Of a DNA stretch of 64,000 nt, positions 45,206-55,842 are shown in pieces. The notes under the pieces were generated by a model. The model saw nothing but the letters and a program-made list of their open reading frames with translations. It ran no database searches and was not told the DNA's origin. The DNA comes from Xiphydria camelus (lineage: Eukaryota; Arthropoda; Insecta; Hymenoptera; Xiphydriidae). The stretch spans positions 17,141,096 to 17,205,095 of the forward strand of contig OY783191.1 of assembly GCA_963678675.1 (NCBI GenBank). Reading direction: 5' to 3'. Numbering within the stretch: the first letter of the stretch is position 1; every line of letters starts with the position of its first letter. The translations under genes and the position numbers were made by a program.

Positions 45206-46903
45206 TCACTCGACACTTCTAAAACTTCTTTTCCGCGACATTCTTGAATGTTTTTTCAAACAGTCCCTCTTTAAACTCCAGCAGTAATCTGCCATCATGT
45301 GGATGTCCCATCTTCCTTGGTAGCGGTCCTCCATAATTTTAATATCTTGGTGAAATCTTTCACCTTGTTCCTCACTCATGTCTCCTAAATTTTCTGGAAA
45401 CCGGTCCAAGTGGCTGTCTAGATAGTGTACTTTTATACTCATATTGCACCCTAATGATTTAAAGCTGTTCAGCATCTTGTTAACAATTTCAACATAGTTT
45501 TCAGCTTTATGTTTGCCTAGAAAATTTTCTACAACTGCAACAAATGATGTCCAAGCTTCTCGTTCAACTTCATTCATTGAATGTATGAAGGCAGGATCTT
45601 TAATTAATTGTCTTATTTGTGGGCCGTCAAATATCCCTGCTTTGAGTTTTTCTGTGCTCAACTGAGGCATTTTTACCCCTATATATTCAAAACAAGGCCC
45701 ATCCTTATCAAGAGCTTTTACAAATTGCTTCATTAAGCCCAACTTTATGTGTAACGGAGGAAGAATGATTTTTTCTCTTTCAACCAAAGCGTCGTTAATG
45801 ACATTCTTTTCCCCAACGTCCATGTTTTCTCTCAGAGGCCAATCTTTTCTAACCCAGTGGTGTGTTTTGTCCCTACTATCCCAAAGGCACAAGAAACACG
45901 GATATTTTGTATAACCACTTTGCTGCCCAAGAAGAAAGTTCACCATTTTTAAGTCTACACATATCAACCATTGATGTTCGTGATACTTTATCTTCTGCAA
46001 GACTAAATCTATTGTGTTATATTCTTCTTTCAGTTTCGTTGAGTGAGCTATCGGTATTGAACCATATTTATTCCCATTATGTAGAAGGACACATTTTAAA
46101 CTTCGCTTTGAACTGTCAATAAATAGGCGCCAATCATCTGGAATATATTCAGAAAGTCCCATTTCTTTCATGAGTCCCCTAATTTCGTGACAAAATACAA
46201 GATTGTCTTCTTGAGAAAAGAATGGTAGCAGATCTTTTTCTCTTGTACGGTAAAAGGTAATTTTGGTTCCTTGTTCCAGTAAATTTTTGTCGTTTAACCT
46301 AGAAGCCAGTACTTCAGCAGCTTTTTTCGATAAATTGAGATCCCTGGTGAGATCATTTAATTCGTTTTGATTGAAGCGTTGAGGAACTGAAGACGTCCCC
46401 TCATAGTCACTGTTAGTTTCATTAGCATCGGAAGAGCGATCAGAGGGACAATGTTCGTTATCAGAGATATCTGGTAGCTCATGAAATGTTGGAATCGGTA
46501 TTTCATCTGAGTGCGGGATAGGGCGTATTGCCGAGTCTAAATTGGGATAGGTCCATTTATGGCGGTTATTTCGATTGATTCCATTAATATTTGCTAAACA
46601 GAAATAGCAATCATCGAAGTGGTTTTTTGGTTCTCTCCAAACCATTGGTACGCCGAATTTCAAACATTTTCTTTTGCCGGTAGTCCACTGCCGTAATTGC
46701 TCTGTGCAAGTTTTACATACGAGATGCGGGGCCCACGTTTTGTCCTGATCACCAAGCTTAACTCCAAAGTATGCCAAATATGCTTGCTTCACAAAGTCAG
46801 TAATAGCTCGTCTGTTTTGTTGGAACATGTATTCTCCGCATATATAACAAAACACATCAGGTTGATTGACACAACTTCTTCTTGAACTGGACGCTGAACT
46901 CAT
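45206..46903 (-). CDS. Putative transposase, uninterrupted, about 565 aa
   Basis: This is the longest clean reading frame in the window. The open frame extends upstream to Met 46924, but a splice-acceptor-like TATTGAACAG (ending 46911) lies just before ATG 46903, so I start at MSSASSSRRSC. The N-terminal CYICGEYMF...CKTCTEQL has two Cys pairs, a likely zinc finger, and CYFCLANI follows. A Ser/Asp/Glu-rich linker spans about 140-185. The core contains WRLFIDSSKRSLKCVLLHNG, ICVDLKMVNFLLGQQSG, YPCFLCLWDSR, LPPLHIKLGLMKQFV and MSEEQGERFHQDIKIMEDRY. D in FIDSSK, D in CVDLK and E in EQGERFHQD are candidate catalytic acids (inference). The family is familiar as unnamed multi-copy arthropod proteins. 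Location between TIRs argues that it is the element's transposase rather than a host gene. Confidence 0.78.
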   Translation of the reverse strand: MSSASSSRRSCVNQPDVFCYICGEYMFQQNRRAITDFVKQAYLAYFGVKLGDQDKTWAPHLVCKTCTEQLRQWTTGKRKCLKFGVPMVWREPKNHFDDCYFCLANINGINRNNRHKWTYPNLDSAIRPIPHSDEIPIPTFHELPDISDNEHCPSDRSSDANETNSDYEGTSSVPQRFNQNELNDLTRDLNLSKKAAEVLASRLNDKNLLEQGTKITFYRTREKDLLPFFSQEDNLVFCHEIRGLMKEMGLSEYIPDDWRLFIDSSKRSLKCVLLHNGNKYGSIPIAHSTKLKEEYNTIDLVLQKIKYHEHQWLICVDLKMVNFLLGQQSGYTKYPCFLCLWDSRDKTHHWVRKDWPLRENMDVGEKNVINDALVEREKIILPPLHIKLGLMKQFVKALDKDGPCFEYIGVKMPQLSTEKLKAGIFDGPQIRQLIKDPAFIHSMNEVEREAWTSFVAVVENFLGKHKAENYVEIVNKMLNSFKSLGCNMSIKVHYLDSHLDRFPENLGDMSEEQGERFHQDIKIMEDRYQGRWDIHMMADYCWSLKRDCLKKHSRMSRKRSFRSVE

Positions 46904-46910
46904 TTTAATT

Positions 46911-47006
46911 CTGTTCAATAACACAACACTCTTTTCTTAACAGAAAATAACACGCCGAATTCGATCTACTCTCTTTAGCAAGAAGGCACAAACTGACGAG
47001 ACTTAC
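46911..47006 (-). other. Possible 5' intron of the 565-aa gene
   Basis: On the minus strand CTCAG|GTAAGT sits at 47007/47006 and ATTGAACAG ends at 46911, defining a 96-nt candidate intron just upstream of ATG 46903. This is sequence-based inference only. Confidence 0.4.
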
Positions 47007-47483
47007 CTGAGTTAGGGGTATAAAAGGGTCAGTTCAGGTACCTGGGAGGCAATGTTTCCACTATTTATAGATTTACCTGGAATTTACTCATTTACAGACT
47101 GACAATAAAACAATTGCACCCACATTAATGATTATAAAATAATTTTAGAACTCTCAGAAACCAATAAACTGCATAGAAACCAGATATGTAGATAAATTTA
47201 TGTATCTAAAAAAGTAGAGCTGATAGAGAAAAACGGATTGCACCTATAGATTTAGCTTCCCAAATATAGTTAAAATGAAGTCTAAAATCCCAGGCACCAA
47301 AAAAAATTTTTTTTTTGTTCCCCTGTGTAATTTATTTAAATAATGAATCCATGTAAATATCTCGAAAACGATGACAAATATAGCAAAGTAAGTGAAATTT
47401 TGACAACGCAGAATATATTGAGTTGTCAGAAGATACAGCAATGGGAAAGCGGATCCATAAGTCGTAAACGATTTTCAAAAAAC

Positions 47484-48927
47484 TACCCCGATAGCCAGGT
47501 GACTTCACAGTAATGGAACTGTGAGACCACGCAGTGACTTTGAGAAACATCAGAGTGATGTCTTGCTGCGTGCCCACATGGGTACCACTGTAGCATCACG
47601 CAGTGTATGCAGTGGATAAAGTAGGATTTTGCAAAAAGGGAACGCACGTAGTGACTTTACCGAGGTTTCTCATTGTGTGCCCGTGTGCGTGCGATGCCGC
47701 TGCCTGCCAACCCGCCTAGTGGTGTCGCTTTTTTTTCTCATACCCTACCGGAATTCGAAACTGCGCTTTCTAGGATATATGAGATGCTTCGATATTTTCT
47801 TTTTCAAAACAAATGTCAACATAACCGCGTAACATAAACAAAGAATTTGTAAATAAAAGTAGTTTTAAATGTGCAAGTGCAATAAACCCAATTCATAAGT
47901 GATGAATATCGATATCGAAGATATCTTATCAATTCTAGGAGAGTGAAAAAGGCCGCTAGTGGAAGCAGAAGCGGTATTGAAAACGGGGTTTGTATTTTTC
48001 TGCGGAATCAAAAAGAGAAATCAAAATACAGTGAAAATCGTCGCTTCTTGCGTACAATCGTCACATGGTACTATTTGCCCTACCGATTTATGTACAAAAG
48101 CGTTGTAAAAACATGTTTGCATCTTCCTCTGGCCCAGCTGCACTTGCACGTTACTTCTTTATTGTTGTTTACCAGTAAGACGTTCACTTCAACTTCGTGA
48201 GGAGCACTTGTTACATGTGATGATTGTACGCAAGAAGCGACGATTTTCACTGCATTTTGGTTTCTCTTTTTGATTCCGCAGGAAAATTCAAACTCTCTCT
48301 CTCTCTCTCTGCTTTCAATACCGCTTCTCCTTCCACTAGCGGCCTTTTTTACTCTACTAGAATTGATAAGATATCTTCGATATCGATATTCATCACTTAT
48401 GAATAGGGTTTATTGCACTTGTACTTTTAATATTTATTTTCGTTATGAGGGCGTGAAGCGCTGTTTTTAACGAGTGTGAAGTTTGCCGCACGAGCGAAGC
48501 GAGTACGGCAATCACACTCGTTAAAACGGCGCGAAACAACCGAATAACGAATTCTATTTTTTGCCACTAAGTGTCAAATACGAGGTTGACGATTTCACGC
48601 ACTGCGCAGGTTATTTCACGCACTGCGCAACTTTTCACGAATTGGTGTGTGAAAGATGATTTCACATGCGTCGAGGACGCCCATGAAACCGAGTATTTGA
48701 CACTGAGTGACAAAAAACAACTTTTATTTACAAATTCTTTGTTTATGTTACGTGGTTATGTTGACATTCGGCCGATAACGACGACCATCTTAGGAAAAAC
48801 GAAACGCCAACATACGGCGGTGTCCGACGCGAATACGTCCGTGGCATCACAATGAAGTTCTCGTGCCAACATAACGTGGTGCTACCGCGTGACGCTTGGG
48901 TGAAAGTCACGCTTGACTATCGGGGTA
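47484..48927. mobile_element. Foldback element with TACCCCGATAG ends
   Basis: TACCCCGATAGCCAGGTGAC at 47484 is inverted at 48909-48927 (CTTGACTATCGGGGTA). The inner arms 47812-48085 and 48205-48430 plus 48718-48770 pair (TGTCAACATAACC, ATCGATATCGAAGATATCTT, CGCAAGAAGCGACGATTTTC). The right arm is split by family I copy 3. A (CT)n run lies at 48295-48315. Confidence 0.8.
48430..48718. mobile_element. Family I element, copy 3 (complete)
   Basis: Inserted in the right arm of the 47484 foldback. The outer hairpin block is GAGTGTGAAGTTTGCCG with GGCAATCACACTC. TIRs of about 30 bp follow: TTTTTTGCCACTAAGTGTCA and its inverse TTTGACACTGAGTGACAAAA at 48693-48715. The interior repeats TTTCACGCACTGCGCA. 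About 290 bp, non-coding. Confidence 0.8.
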
Positions 48928-49095
48928 ATATCCTCCAAAATATATTAAAAATATAACAAAATATACCAAGGACCATGCAGGGGCTATATAAAAACATAAC
49001 TCGCTACAAATTTTTTCGACAGATAGCCTAACAAAAATTGCATGTCGCGTCACCTTCCCCGTCTTCCCAAAAAGTCCTTACTTTAAATAATGTAT

Positions 49096-49296
49096 TGTGG
49101 GGTGCTGTGGAGTTATGACGAGGCGGCAGGCCGATGCGACGGGCCGTCGCTAAGGGATAAAACAAGAATCTAAAAAGAAGACGTCGCTAAGAGCTGATGT
49201 AAATGCTGGGAGAGAGTTAGTGTTAAGAAGCCGCGGGGTGAACCGGTCGTTGTGTTAATACTCTTTCGATATTCCTTGTTCGGCTGATATACCACA
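49096..49296 (+). repeat. 5' LTR (201 bp)
   Basis: Begins TGTGGGGTGC and ends ACCACA. It shares GACGAGGCGG, AAGAAGACGT and TTAAGAAGCCGCGGGGTGAA with the 3' copy at 62085 at about 80 percent identity, consistent with an old insertion. Confidence 0.8.
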
Positions 49297-49300
49297 TTTT

Positions 49301-49318
49301 TGGGGGCTCGTCTGGGAT
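49301..49318 (+). other. Primer-binding site, tRNA-Pro type
   Basis: TGGGGGCTCGTCTGGGAT lies 4 nt after the LTR end. It matches the well-known tRNA-Pro primer site used by many retroelements except for one position. Confidence 0.8.
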
Positions 49319-49487
49319 ATCAGGAACGTGACTCGAGTGAACAGTTAAAAGAGAGAAGTCAAGCAACGTACGATGAACATTGAGTGACGAACGACAAACG
49401 CTGATCGACGTATAACGCAAGACGAACGTCGAAAGGCTAACGACGAACGACGCGTGCAAACGCGTACGATTTACGAAGTAATGATCG

Positions 49488-49806
49488 ATGGATGAAATCG
49501 ATCCAAAATCGTTTACTGTGCCCGAACTAAAGGACATTTTAAAGCGAAAGGGTTTAAGCACAGTAGGGGTAAAAACTGACCTTATAAAACGGTTAATAAA
49601 CGACGATCCGAGTGCGAACTGGACGAAATCGATCAGTGAAAAAGACGCGGACATGAACGAGAAAAACAAAGATGGTGCTTCGGGTGGTGTTAACAATAGT
49701 GGCAATCTCGAGTTACCTCGTGACAGCGACGAAATACGACACCGCAAAGAAGAGCTGGAACAACACACGGAGCGATCGGTCTTTGAACGAGAGGTCGACA
49801 TTTATA
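49488..49806 (+). pseudogene. Ty3/Gypsy gag, N-terminal part with SAP domain
   Basis: From ATG 49488 the first 40 residues (VPELKDILKRKGLSTVGVK) form a SAP-type helix-turn-helix DNA/RNA-binding motif, then an acidic linker with HRKEELEQH. The reading is cut at 49806 by the inserted palindromic element; the remaining codons of that frame belong to the insert. Confidence 0.82.
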
Positions 49807-50138
49807 CCGTATGTCTGACGGCAAGCGCAACAGGGGCACTGTGACCTGAAATTTGACTTCGGCAGTGATAGTTAGAGTTGGATTTAACAGAGTGCGCTGC
49901 ATAAAAGTGAAAAGTGTCAAACGTCTGATTTCCCGATAGCTGTCAATTCGGGAGATCAAAGCTTTTCGTGTAACCCTAAAATCGTGAGTATTTGAATAAT
50001 GTTGAGTAATTTTATAGTAGTGGTAAGAAATAATAATTCGGGTTTCTTCGGTGAAATTCCCGAATCTTTCTGAAGGAACAGGGCTATTATGATTGCCAAT
50101 TGCTTGCCTTCCGCGCTTACCGAACCTGAAAAACGAGA

Positions 50139-50309
50139 ATGTCAACCGTCAATGAGGAAAGAAGAAATCATCCAAGTCATAGGGACTTCTCGTCGGATTC
50201 TTCGGGTAATGCTCAGCAGCAGCAAGAAGAGCCGGAAGTATTGCATCAGGCGTTATCCCAATTACAGTACGTAACACGATCAAAGCGTTTTAGTCTTGTT
50301 TCGAGATGA
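50139..50309 (+). CDS. Exon-like ORF 1 in the palindrome arm, unidentified
   Basis: ATG 50139 opens a 56-codon frame starting MSTVNEERRNHPSHRDFSSD with a Gln/Glu-rich tract (QQQQEEPEV). A donor-like GTACGTAA begins at 50267, so the coding part may end there. The mirrored arm (about 55380-55510) carries stops in the Gln tract, so only this arm keeps the frame. I do not recognise the protein. It may be an accessory gene of the element or a captured host gene fragment. Confidence 0.35.
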   Translation: MSTVNEERRNHPSHRDFSSDSSGNAQQQQEEPEVLHQALSQLQYVTRSKRFSLVSR

Positions 50310-50385
50310 TTTAGAGCATTTGAATGAGTAAAAATTAATTTTATTCCGTGCCCAAGTCGGCTAATTAATAAATTAAATTCACGCA

Positions 50386-50586
50386 GACAATAGCACCTTA
50401 GAGGGTGGTTTCTTAAATTGGGAAAGTTTAGGCGATGGTTTGGAGTACGCTAGCCCGATACAGTACAAAGTGGAGTTGGAAAAGGAGCACGCGGAAAGTG
50501 AAGACGAGAACGAAAACCCGACATGTGGGAAGATGGGAGTAGGTCAGGAGCTAAGAAAACAAATCAACGAAGAGGAAATTGGATGA
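50386..50586 (+). CDS. Exon-like ORF 2 in the palindrome arm, unidentified
   Basis: After an acceptor-like TTCACGCAG (ending 50386) the frame DNSTLEGGFLNWESLGDGLE continues through an acidic region (KEHAESEDENENP) to a stop at 50584-50586. A further frame from 50579 (MKKIYLHATHEVGFKRIKP, then YYLMALNASIADIFF) ends at 50806 after a TTTTTTTTAG tract. The exon-intron-like texture suggests a spliced gene; function unknown. Confidence 0.35.
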   Translation, partial: DNSTLEGGFLNWESLGDGLEYASPIQYKVELEKEHAESEDENENPTCGKMGVGQELRKQINEEEIG

Positions 50587-50809
50587 TCGAATGAAGAAAA
50601 TTTACCTACACGCAACACATGAAGTTGGTTTCAAGAGGATAAAACCCTTGCTTGGCTATTATCTGATGGCATTAAACGCCTCGATTGCTGATATTTTTTT
50701 TAGACATTTAATACGTAAATACCAGAACGTGACCAAGAGAATACGTGATCACAAATTCCCTACAGCCTCCGCCGATAGCGCAGGAGATCGACAATCACGT
50801 AATTAGATT

Positions 50810-51763
50810 TGGTAAAGCTAAGGCCAGTTGATACGATGTTAAGAGCTCACAAGGCATGCACACCTAACAGCGAACAAGCGAAGAAAGCGATTTCTAAAAA
50901 TACTCTAATATCAGGTATGTAATTCTCAATTCCTTCGTTTTGCTAACACACTATCTGCAATAATTAGAAGACGTGAAGGATAATTTAAAACTGACTATTT
51001 TATATGATACAGTGACGAAATTACATCTCTGGAATTTGAATTGGAATTACTATTTCATCGATTAACGAAGTTAAAATCCTGACAAGCACTCCAGCTGCCG
51101 CTATTTCCGAGGAAGCATTAAATATTTTGATACTTGACATTACTGTCCCGTCGATTGAACAAGACAACTTCCGATGATAAGGTCGACAGTGTTAATAATG
51201 AGTTTAATCGTAACTTTAATGGTGCAATAATTGTAAAAGCATTTAATTCTATCATTATTTTATCAAAGATATTTCATTAATACTCATCGCGGCATGCATT
51301 AAATAGAGTTTGCGAATAAAAGAAAAGGGTCAGCATTACAAGAGTTTCATGAATCGTATAATTATGCGTCTCGCTCGAACTTCCAACGTCCCACCCGATT
51401 ATTGCTGCTGTGTGTACGTAGATTTCCGCGTCTGATGTCCATCGACTAATTTTCCTCAGAATAGGATAGGAATTACATCCGAACATTTGCTTGGTGTTGT
51501 AACGTTAAAACAATGGGTTCATTTTAACGATTTACTGTCAATTGTTAGCTACTCCAGTATGGAGTATTACCAAGAGATGCCACGTGGAGGCCAATTGACA
51601 CGTTACATGAATTTCGTACGACCTCTTCATGAATTTGTAAGGTTTTACGAATTCCATGTAACTTCATCTCCCACCCTACCGTTCTCGCCGTGACTCGGGA
51701 AGCCGAATGTTCTTGTTGCGGCTTCAAGGGCAGTCGACCATTGTTGCCGTGGAAACCGTATGA
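50810..51763. other. Non-coding part of the left palindrome arm
   Basis: Repeated inverted at 53891-54850. Contains GTATGTAAT (50915) and TAATTAG (50970) splice-like signals and short frames that I cannot support. Nothing else seen. Confidence 0.4.
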
Positions 51764-52923
51764 TTACATTAAGTGTTCCATATGACCACCTTCTATTTCT
51801 TGTCGGCACTGCATTCGCACACGTTCCACAAGGTTCCGCTGCGTGTTGCGAAGCATATCTGCAGGTAGCGCAGCGCACTCTTCTCTGATACGTGCTTTAA
51901 GATGTTCGATGTTTTGAATCGGCTGCCGCTCGTTGAATACCTTCATCTTTAAATAACTCCACAAGAAGAAGTCGAGGGGAGTTAGATCCGGAGATCTAGG
52001 TGGCCACTCCCTGGCTGCTCTCAAGCCGATCCAACGTGCGCCGAAAACGTCGTTCAACAGCTGCGTCACCATTCGGCTTGAATGCGCTGGTGCACCGTCA
52101 TGCTGGAATATGACTGGTTGATCTTCAGCGACTTCAAGGAGAGCCGGCAAAATTTGATTTTCCAGCATATCGAAATAGGGGTGTGGGAATTTAAATTTCC
52201 ATCGATGAAGATGGACCCGATGATCCGCTCTCCATATATCCCCGCCCAAACATTTACTTTATCTTTATTCTGGTGGTTCTGCTCACGGACGACGTGCGGG
52301 TTCCTGGCACACCAATATCGGTAGAAATGGGAGCACATGCTCCCATTTACAAAAATCGTACATTCGTCCGTGAAGCAGATGGTCTTCATATAGTCCGGAT
52401 TCTGCTCGAGCTGCTCTACCATTGCTCGGCAAAATGTCAATCTCCGTTCGCGATCATTGTGGCGAGGCAGTGCTTGATGCACCTGCGCCTTATAGTTTTT
52501 GATCTTGTTTAAACGGAGCACTCTATGCACACTGTCTTTGCGAATTCCTGTACGTCTCGAAATTCCCCTTATCGACTGTTGCATATCCTCTTCTACGATC
52601 CGGAGGACGGTTCTCTCGACCTCGGGATCAACCCTCGGACGATTTGGATTCGTCAAATTCACCGTTGACCCTGTTCTCAGGAACTTTTGCACGAGTCGCG
52701 ACACCATTGATGTGTTCAATCGGCACTCCGGGTCCCTCTCGCGAAAGATGTTTACTACTTCGCGGGTACTGTATTGAGCCGCCAGAGCGTGACTATTTCC
52801 GCCTTCTCGGCTTCGGTATATCGTTGCATTTTGGTTGAGTCGATGACGCGTTATGTCCAGCTCTTGGTATCGGTAATGCAATGCTCGAGGTGTCATAGGA
52901 TTTTCGAATGTTTTCGGCTCCAC
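51764..52923 (-). pseudogene. DD41D transposase, minus-strand copy
   Basis: From Met 52923, HALAAQYSTREVVNIF and RTGIRKDSVHRVL form the paired helix-turn-helix DNA-binding region. Catalytic D is in CFTDECTIFVNGS, the second D in FQHDGAPAHSS and the third in DLTPLDFFLW. There are 41 residues between the second and third, the DD41D spacing of the rosa family. A one-base frameshift near 52185 separates the second and third catalytic residues from the first. All three acids survive. Confidence 0.88.
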
Positions 52924-53044
52924 TTTCGAAAATCTGAGCCGTAGATGAGCGAACTCAAGAGGCTATGACACGGTCAGGGCCGATTGAGCACATCAATGGT
53001 GTCGCGAACAACGATCGCGAACGAATATTGACATTTTGCCGATT

Positions 53045-53890
53045 TGAACTGTCCTCCGGATCGTAGAAGAGGATATGCAACAGTCGATAAGGGGAATTTC
53101 GAGATGTACAGGAATTCGCAAAGACAGTGTGCTAGAGTGCTCCGTTTAAACAAGATCCGAAATTAAGGCGCACAGGTGCATCAAGCACTGCCTCGCCACA
53201 ACGATCGCGAACGAAGATTGACATTTTGCCGATTAATGATGGAGCAGCTCGAGAGGAATCCTGATTATACGAAGACCATCTGCTTCACGGACGAATGTAC
53301 GTTTTTTGTAAATGGGAGCGTGTGCTCCCATTTCTACCGATACTGGTGCGCCAGGAACCCGCACGTCGTCCGTGAGCAGAACCATCAGAATAAGGAGAAA
53401 GTCAATGTTTGGGCGGGGATATGGAGAGCGGATCATCGGGCCCATCTTCATCGATGGAAATTTAAATTCCCAGACCTATTTCGATATGCTGGAAAATCAA
53501 ATTTTGCCGGCCCTTCTAGAAGTCGCTGAAGATCAACCAGTCATATTCCAGCATGACGGTGTACCAGCGCATTCAAGCAGAATGGTGACTCAGCTATTGA
53601 ATGACGTTTTCGGCGCACGCTGGATCGGCTTGAGAGCACCCAGGGAGTGGTCACCTAGATCTTCGGATCTGACTCCCCTCGACTTCTTCTTGTGGGGTTA
53701 CTTGAAGATGAAGGTTTTCGACGAGCGGCGGCCGATTCAAAATATCGAACACCTTAAAGCACGCATCAGAGAAGAGTGCGCTGCGATACCTGCAGATATG
53801 TTGGCAATAGACAGCGGAACCTTCTGCGACGTGTGCGAATGCAGTGCCGACAAGAAAATAGAAAGAGGTCATATGGGACACTTGAGATAA
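53045..53890 (+). pseudogene. DD41D transposase, plus-strand copy (N-terminally truncated)
   Basis: The mirror copy. The N-terminal HTH is damaged (53045-53175 in shifted frames), and MHQALPRHNDRERRLTFCR begins the open part. CFTDECTFF, FQHDGVPAHSS and DLTPLDFFLW again give DD41D. A frameshift near 53420 splits it. Its 3' end, near 53820, differs from the other copy (ADMLAIDSGTF), so the arms have diverged since duplication. Confidence 0.85.
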
Positions 53891-55840
53891 TCATACGGTT
53901 TCCACGGCAACAATGGCCGACTGCCCTTGAAGCCGCAACAAGAACATTCGGCTTTCCGAGTTACGGCGAGAACGGTAGGGTGGGAGATGAAGTTACATGG
54001 AATTCGTAAAACCTTACAAATTCATGAAGAGGTCGTACGCAATTCATGTAACGTGTCAATTGGCCTGCACGTGGCATCTCCTGGTAATACTCCATACTGG
54101 AGTAGCTAACAATTGACAGTAAATCGTTAAAATGAACCCATTACTTTAACGTTACAACACCAAGCAAATGTTCGGATGTAATTCCTATCCTATCCTGAGG
54201 AAAATTAGTCGATGGACATCAGACGCGGAAATCTACGTACACACAGCAGCAATAATCGGGTGGGACGTTGGAAGTTCGAGCGAGACGCATAATTAATACG
54301 ATTCATGAAACTCTTGTAATGCTGACCCTTTTCTTTTATTCGCAAACTCTATTTAATGCATGCCGCGATGAGTATTAATGAAATATCTTTGATGAAATAA
54401 TGATAGAATTAAATGCTCTTACAATTATTGCACCATTAAAGATACGATTAAACTCATTATTAACATTGTCGACCTTATCATCGGAAGTTGTCCTGATCAA
54501 TCGACGGGACAGTAATGTCAAGTATCAAAATATTTAATGCTTCCTCGGAAATAGCGGCAGCTGGAGTGCTCTTGTCAGGATTTTAACTTCGTTAATCGAT
54601 GAAATAGTAATTCCAATTCAAATTCCAGAGATGTAATTTCGTCACTGTATCATATAAAATAGTCAGTTTTAAATTATCCTTCACGTCTTCTAATTATTGC
54701 AGACAGTGTGTTAGCAAAACGAAGGAATTGAGAATTACATACCTGATATTAGAGTATTTTTAGAAATCGCTTTCTTCGCTCTTGTTCGCTGTTAGGTGTG
54801 CATGCCTTGTGAGCTCTTAACATCGTATCAACTGGCCTTAGCTTTACCAAATCTAATTACGTGATTGTCGATCTCCTGCGCTATCGGCGGAGGCTGTAGG
54901 GAATTTGTGATCACGTATTCTCTTGGTCACGTTCTGGTATTTACGTATTAAATGTCTAAAAAAAATATCAGCAATCGAGGCGTTTAATGCCATCAGATAA
55001 TAGCCTTTATCCTCTCGAAACCAACCTCATGTGTTGCGTGTAGGTAAATTTCCTTCATTCGATCATCCAATTTCCTCTTCGTTGATTTGTTTTCTTAGCT
55101 CCGGACCTACTACCATCTTCCCACATGTCGGGTTTTCGTTCTCGTCTTCACTTTCCGCGTGCTCCTTTTCCAACTCCACTTTGTACTGTATCGGGTTAGC
55201 GTACTCCAAACCGTTGCCTAAACTTTCCCAATTTAAGAAACCACCCTCTAAGGTGCTATTGTCTGCGTGAATTTAATTTATTGATTAGCCGACTTGGGCA
55301 CGGAATAAAATTAATTTTTATTCATTCAAATGCTTTAAATCATCTCGAAACAAGACTAAAACGCTTTGATCGTGTTACGTACTGTAATTGGGATAACGCC
55401 TGATGCAATACTTCCGGCTCTTCTTGCTACTACTGAGCATTACCCGAAGAATCCGACGAGAAGTCCCTATGACTTGGATGATTTCTTCTTTCCTCGTTGA
55501 TGGTTGACATTCTCGTTTTTCAGGTTCGGTAAGCGCGGAAGACAAGCAATTGGCAATCATAATAGCCCTGTTCCTTCAGAAAGATTCGGGAATTTCACCG
55601 AAGAAACCCGAATGATTATTTCTTACCACTATACTATAAAATTACTCAACATTATTCAAATACTCACGATTTTAGGGTTAGACGAAAAGCTTTGATCTCC
55701 CGAATTGACAGCTATCGGGATATCAGACGTTTGACACTTTTCACTTTTATGCAGCGCACTCTGTTGAATCCAACTCTATCACTGCCGAAGTCAAATTTCA
55801 GGTCACAGTGCCCCTGTTGCGCTTGCCGTCAGACATACGG
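53891..55840. repeat. Right arm of the 6-kb palindrome
   Basis: The reverse complement of 49807-51780 with scattered substitutions, including nonsense changes relative to ORF 1. Frames reported here are mirror images of the left arm. Confidence 0.85.
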
Positions 55841-55842
55841 TA

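Larger units (their letters stand above)
44938..47327 (-). mobile_element. Apparently intact TIR transposon (2,390 bp, TAA duplication)
   Basis: Ends CACTGGGGAACAGC at 44938 and CACAGGGGAACA (minus strand from 47327) are flanked by TAA at 44935-44937 and 47328-47330. Imperfect TIR similarity continues about 150 bp inward (TTTTGGTGCC, then TTTTTCYCTATCAGCTC). It is inserted in the 137-bp tandem array, which resumes on both sides. It encodes one uninterrupted gene on the minus strand. CACWG tips with a 3-bp duplication recall the CACTA/Mirage/Chapaev group, but I cannot assign it. Confidence 0.82.
49807..55840. mobile_element. 6-kb palindromic DD41D (rosa-type) Tc1/mariner element
   Basis: Ends CCGTATGTCTGACGGCAAGC at 49807 and its perfect inverse ending 55840 are flanked by TA (49805-49806 and 55841-55842), the Tc1/mariner target duplication. 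The two halves are reverse complements over about 2.9 kb (49807-52720 against 52970-55840) at roughly 95 percent identity. Each half carries a copy of the transposase plus exon-like segments. Such a large palindrome built from a whole element is unusual. It is inserted in the Gypsy gag. Confidence 0.88.

Noticed and set aside
48224..48470. Ser/Leu-rich frames near the CT repeat
   Set aside because: They are driven by the (CT)n run and the palindrome arm.
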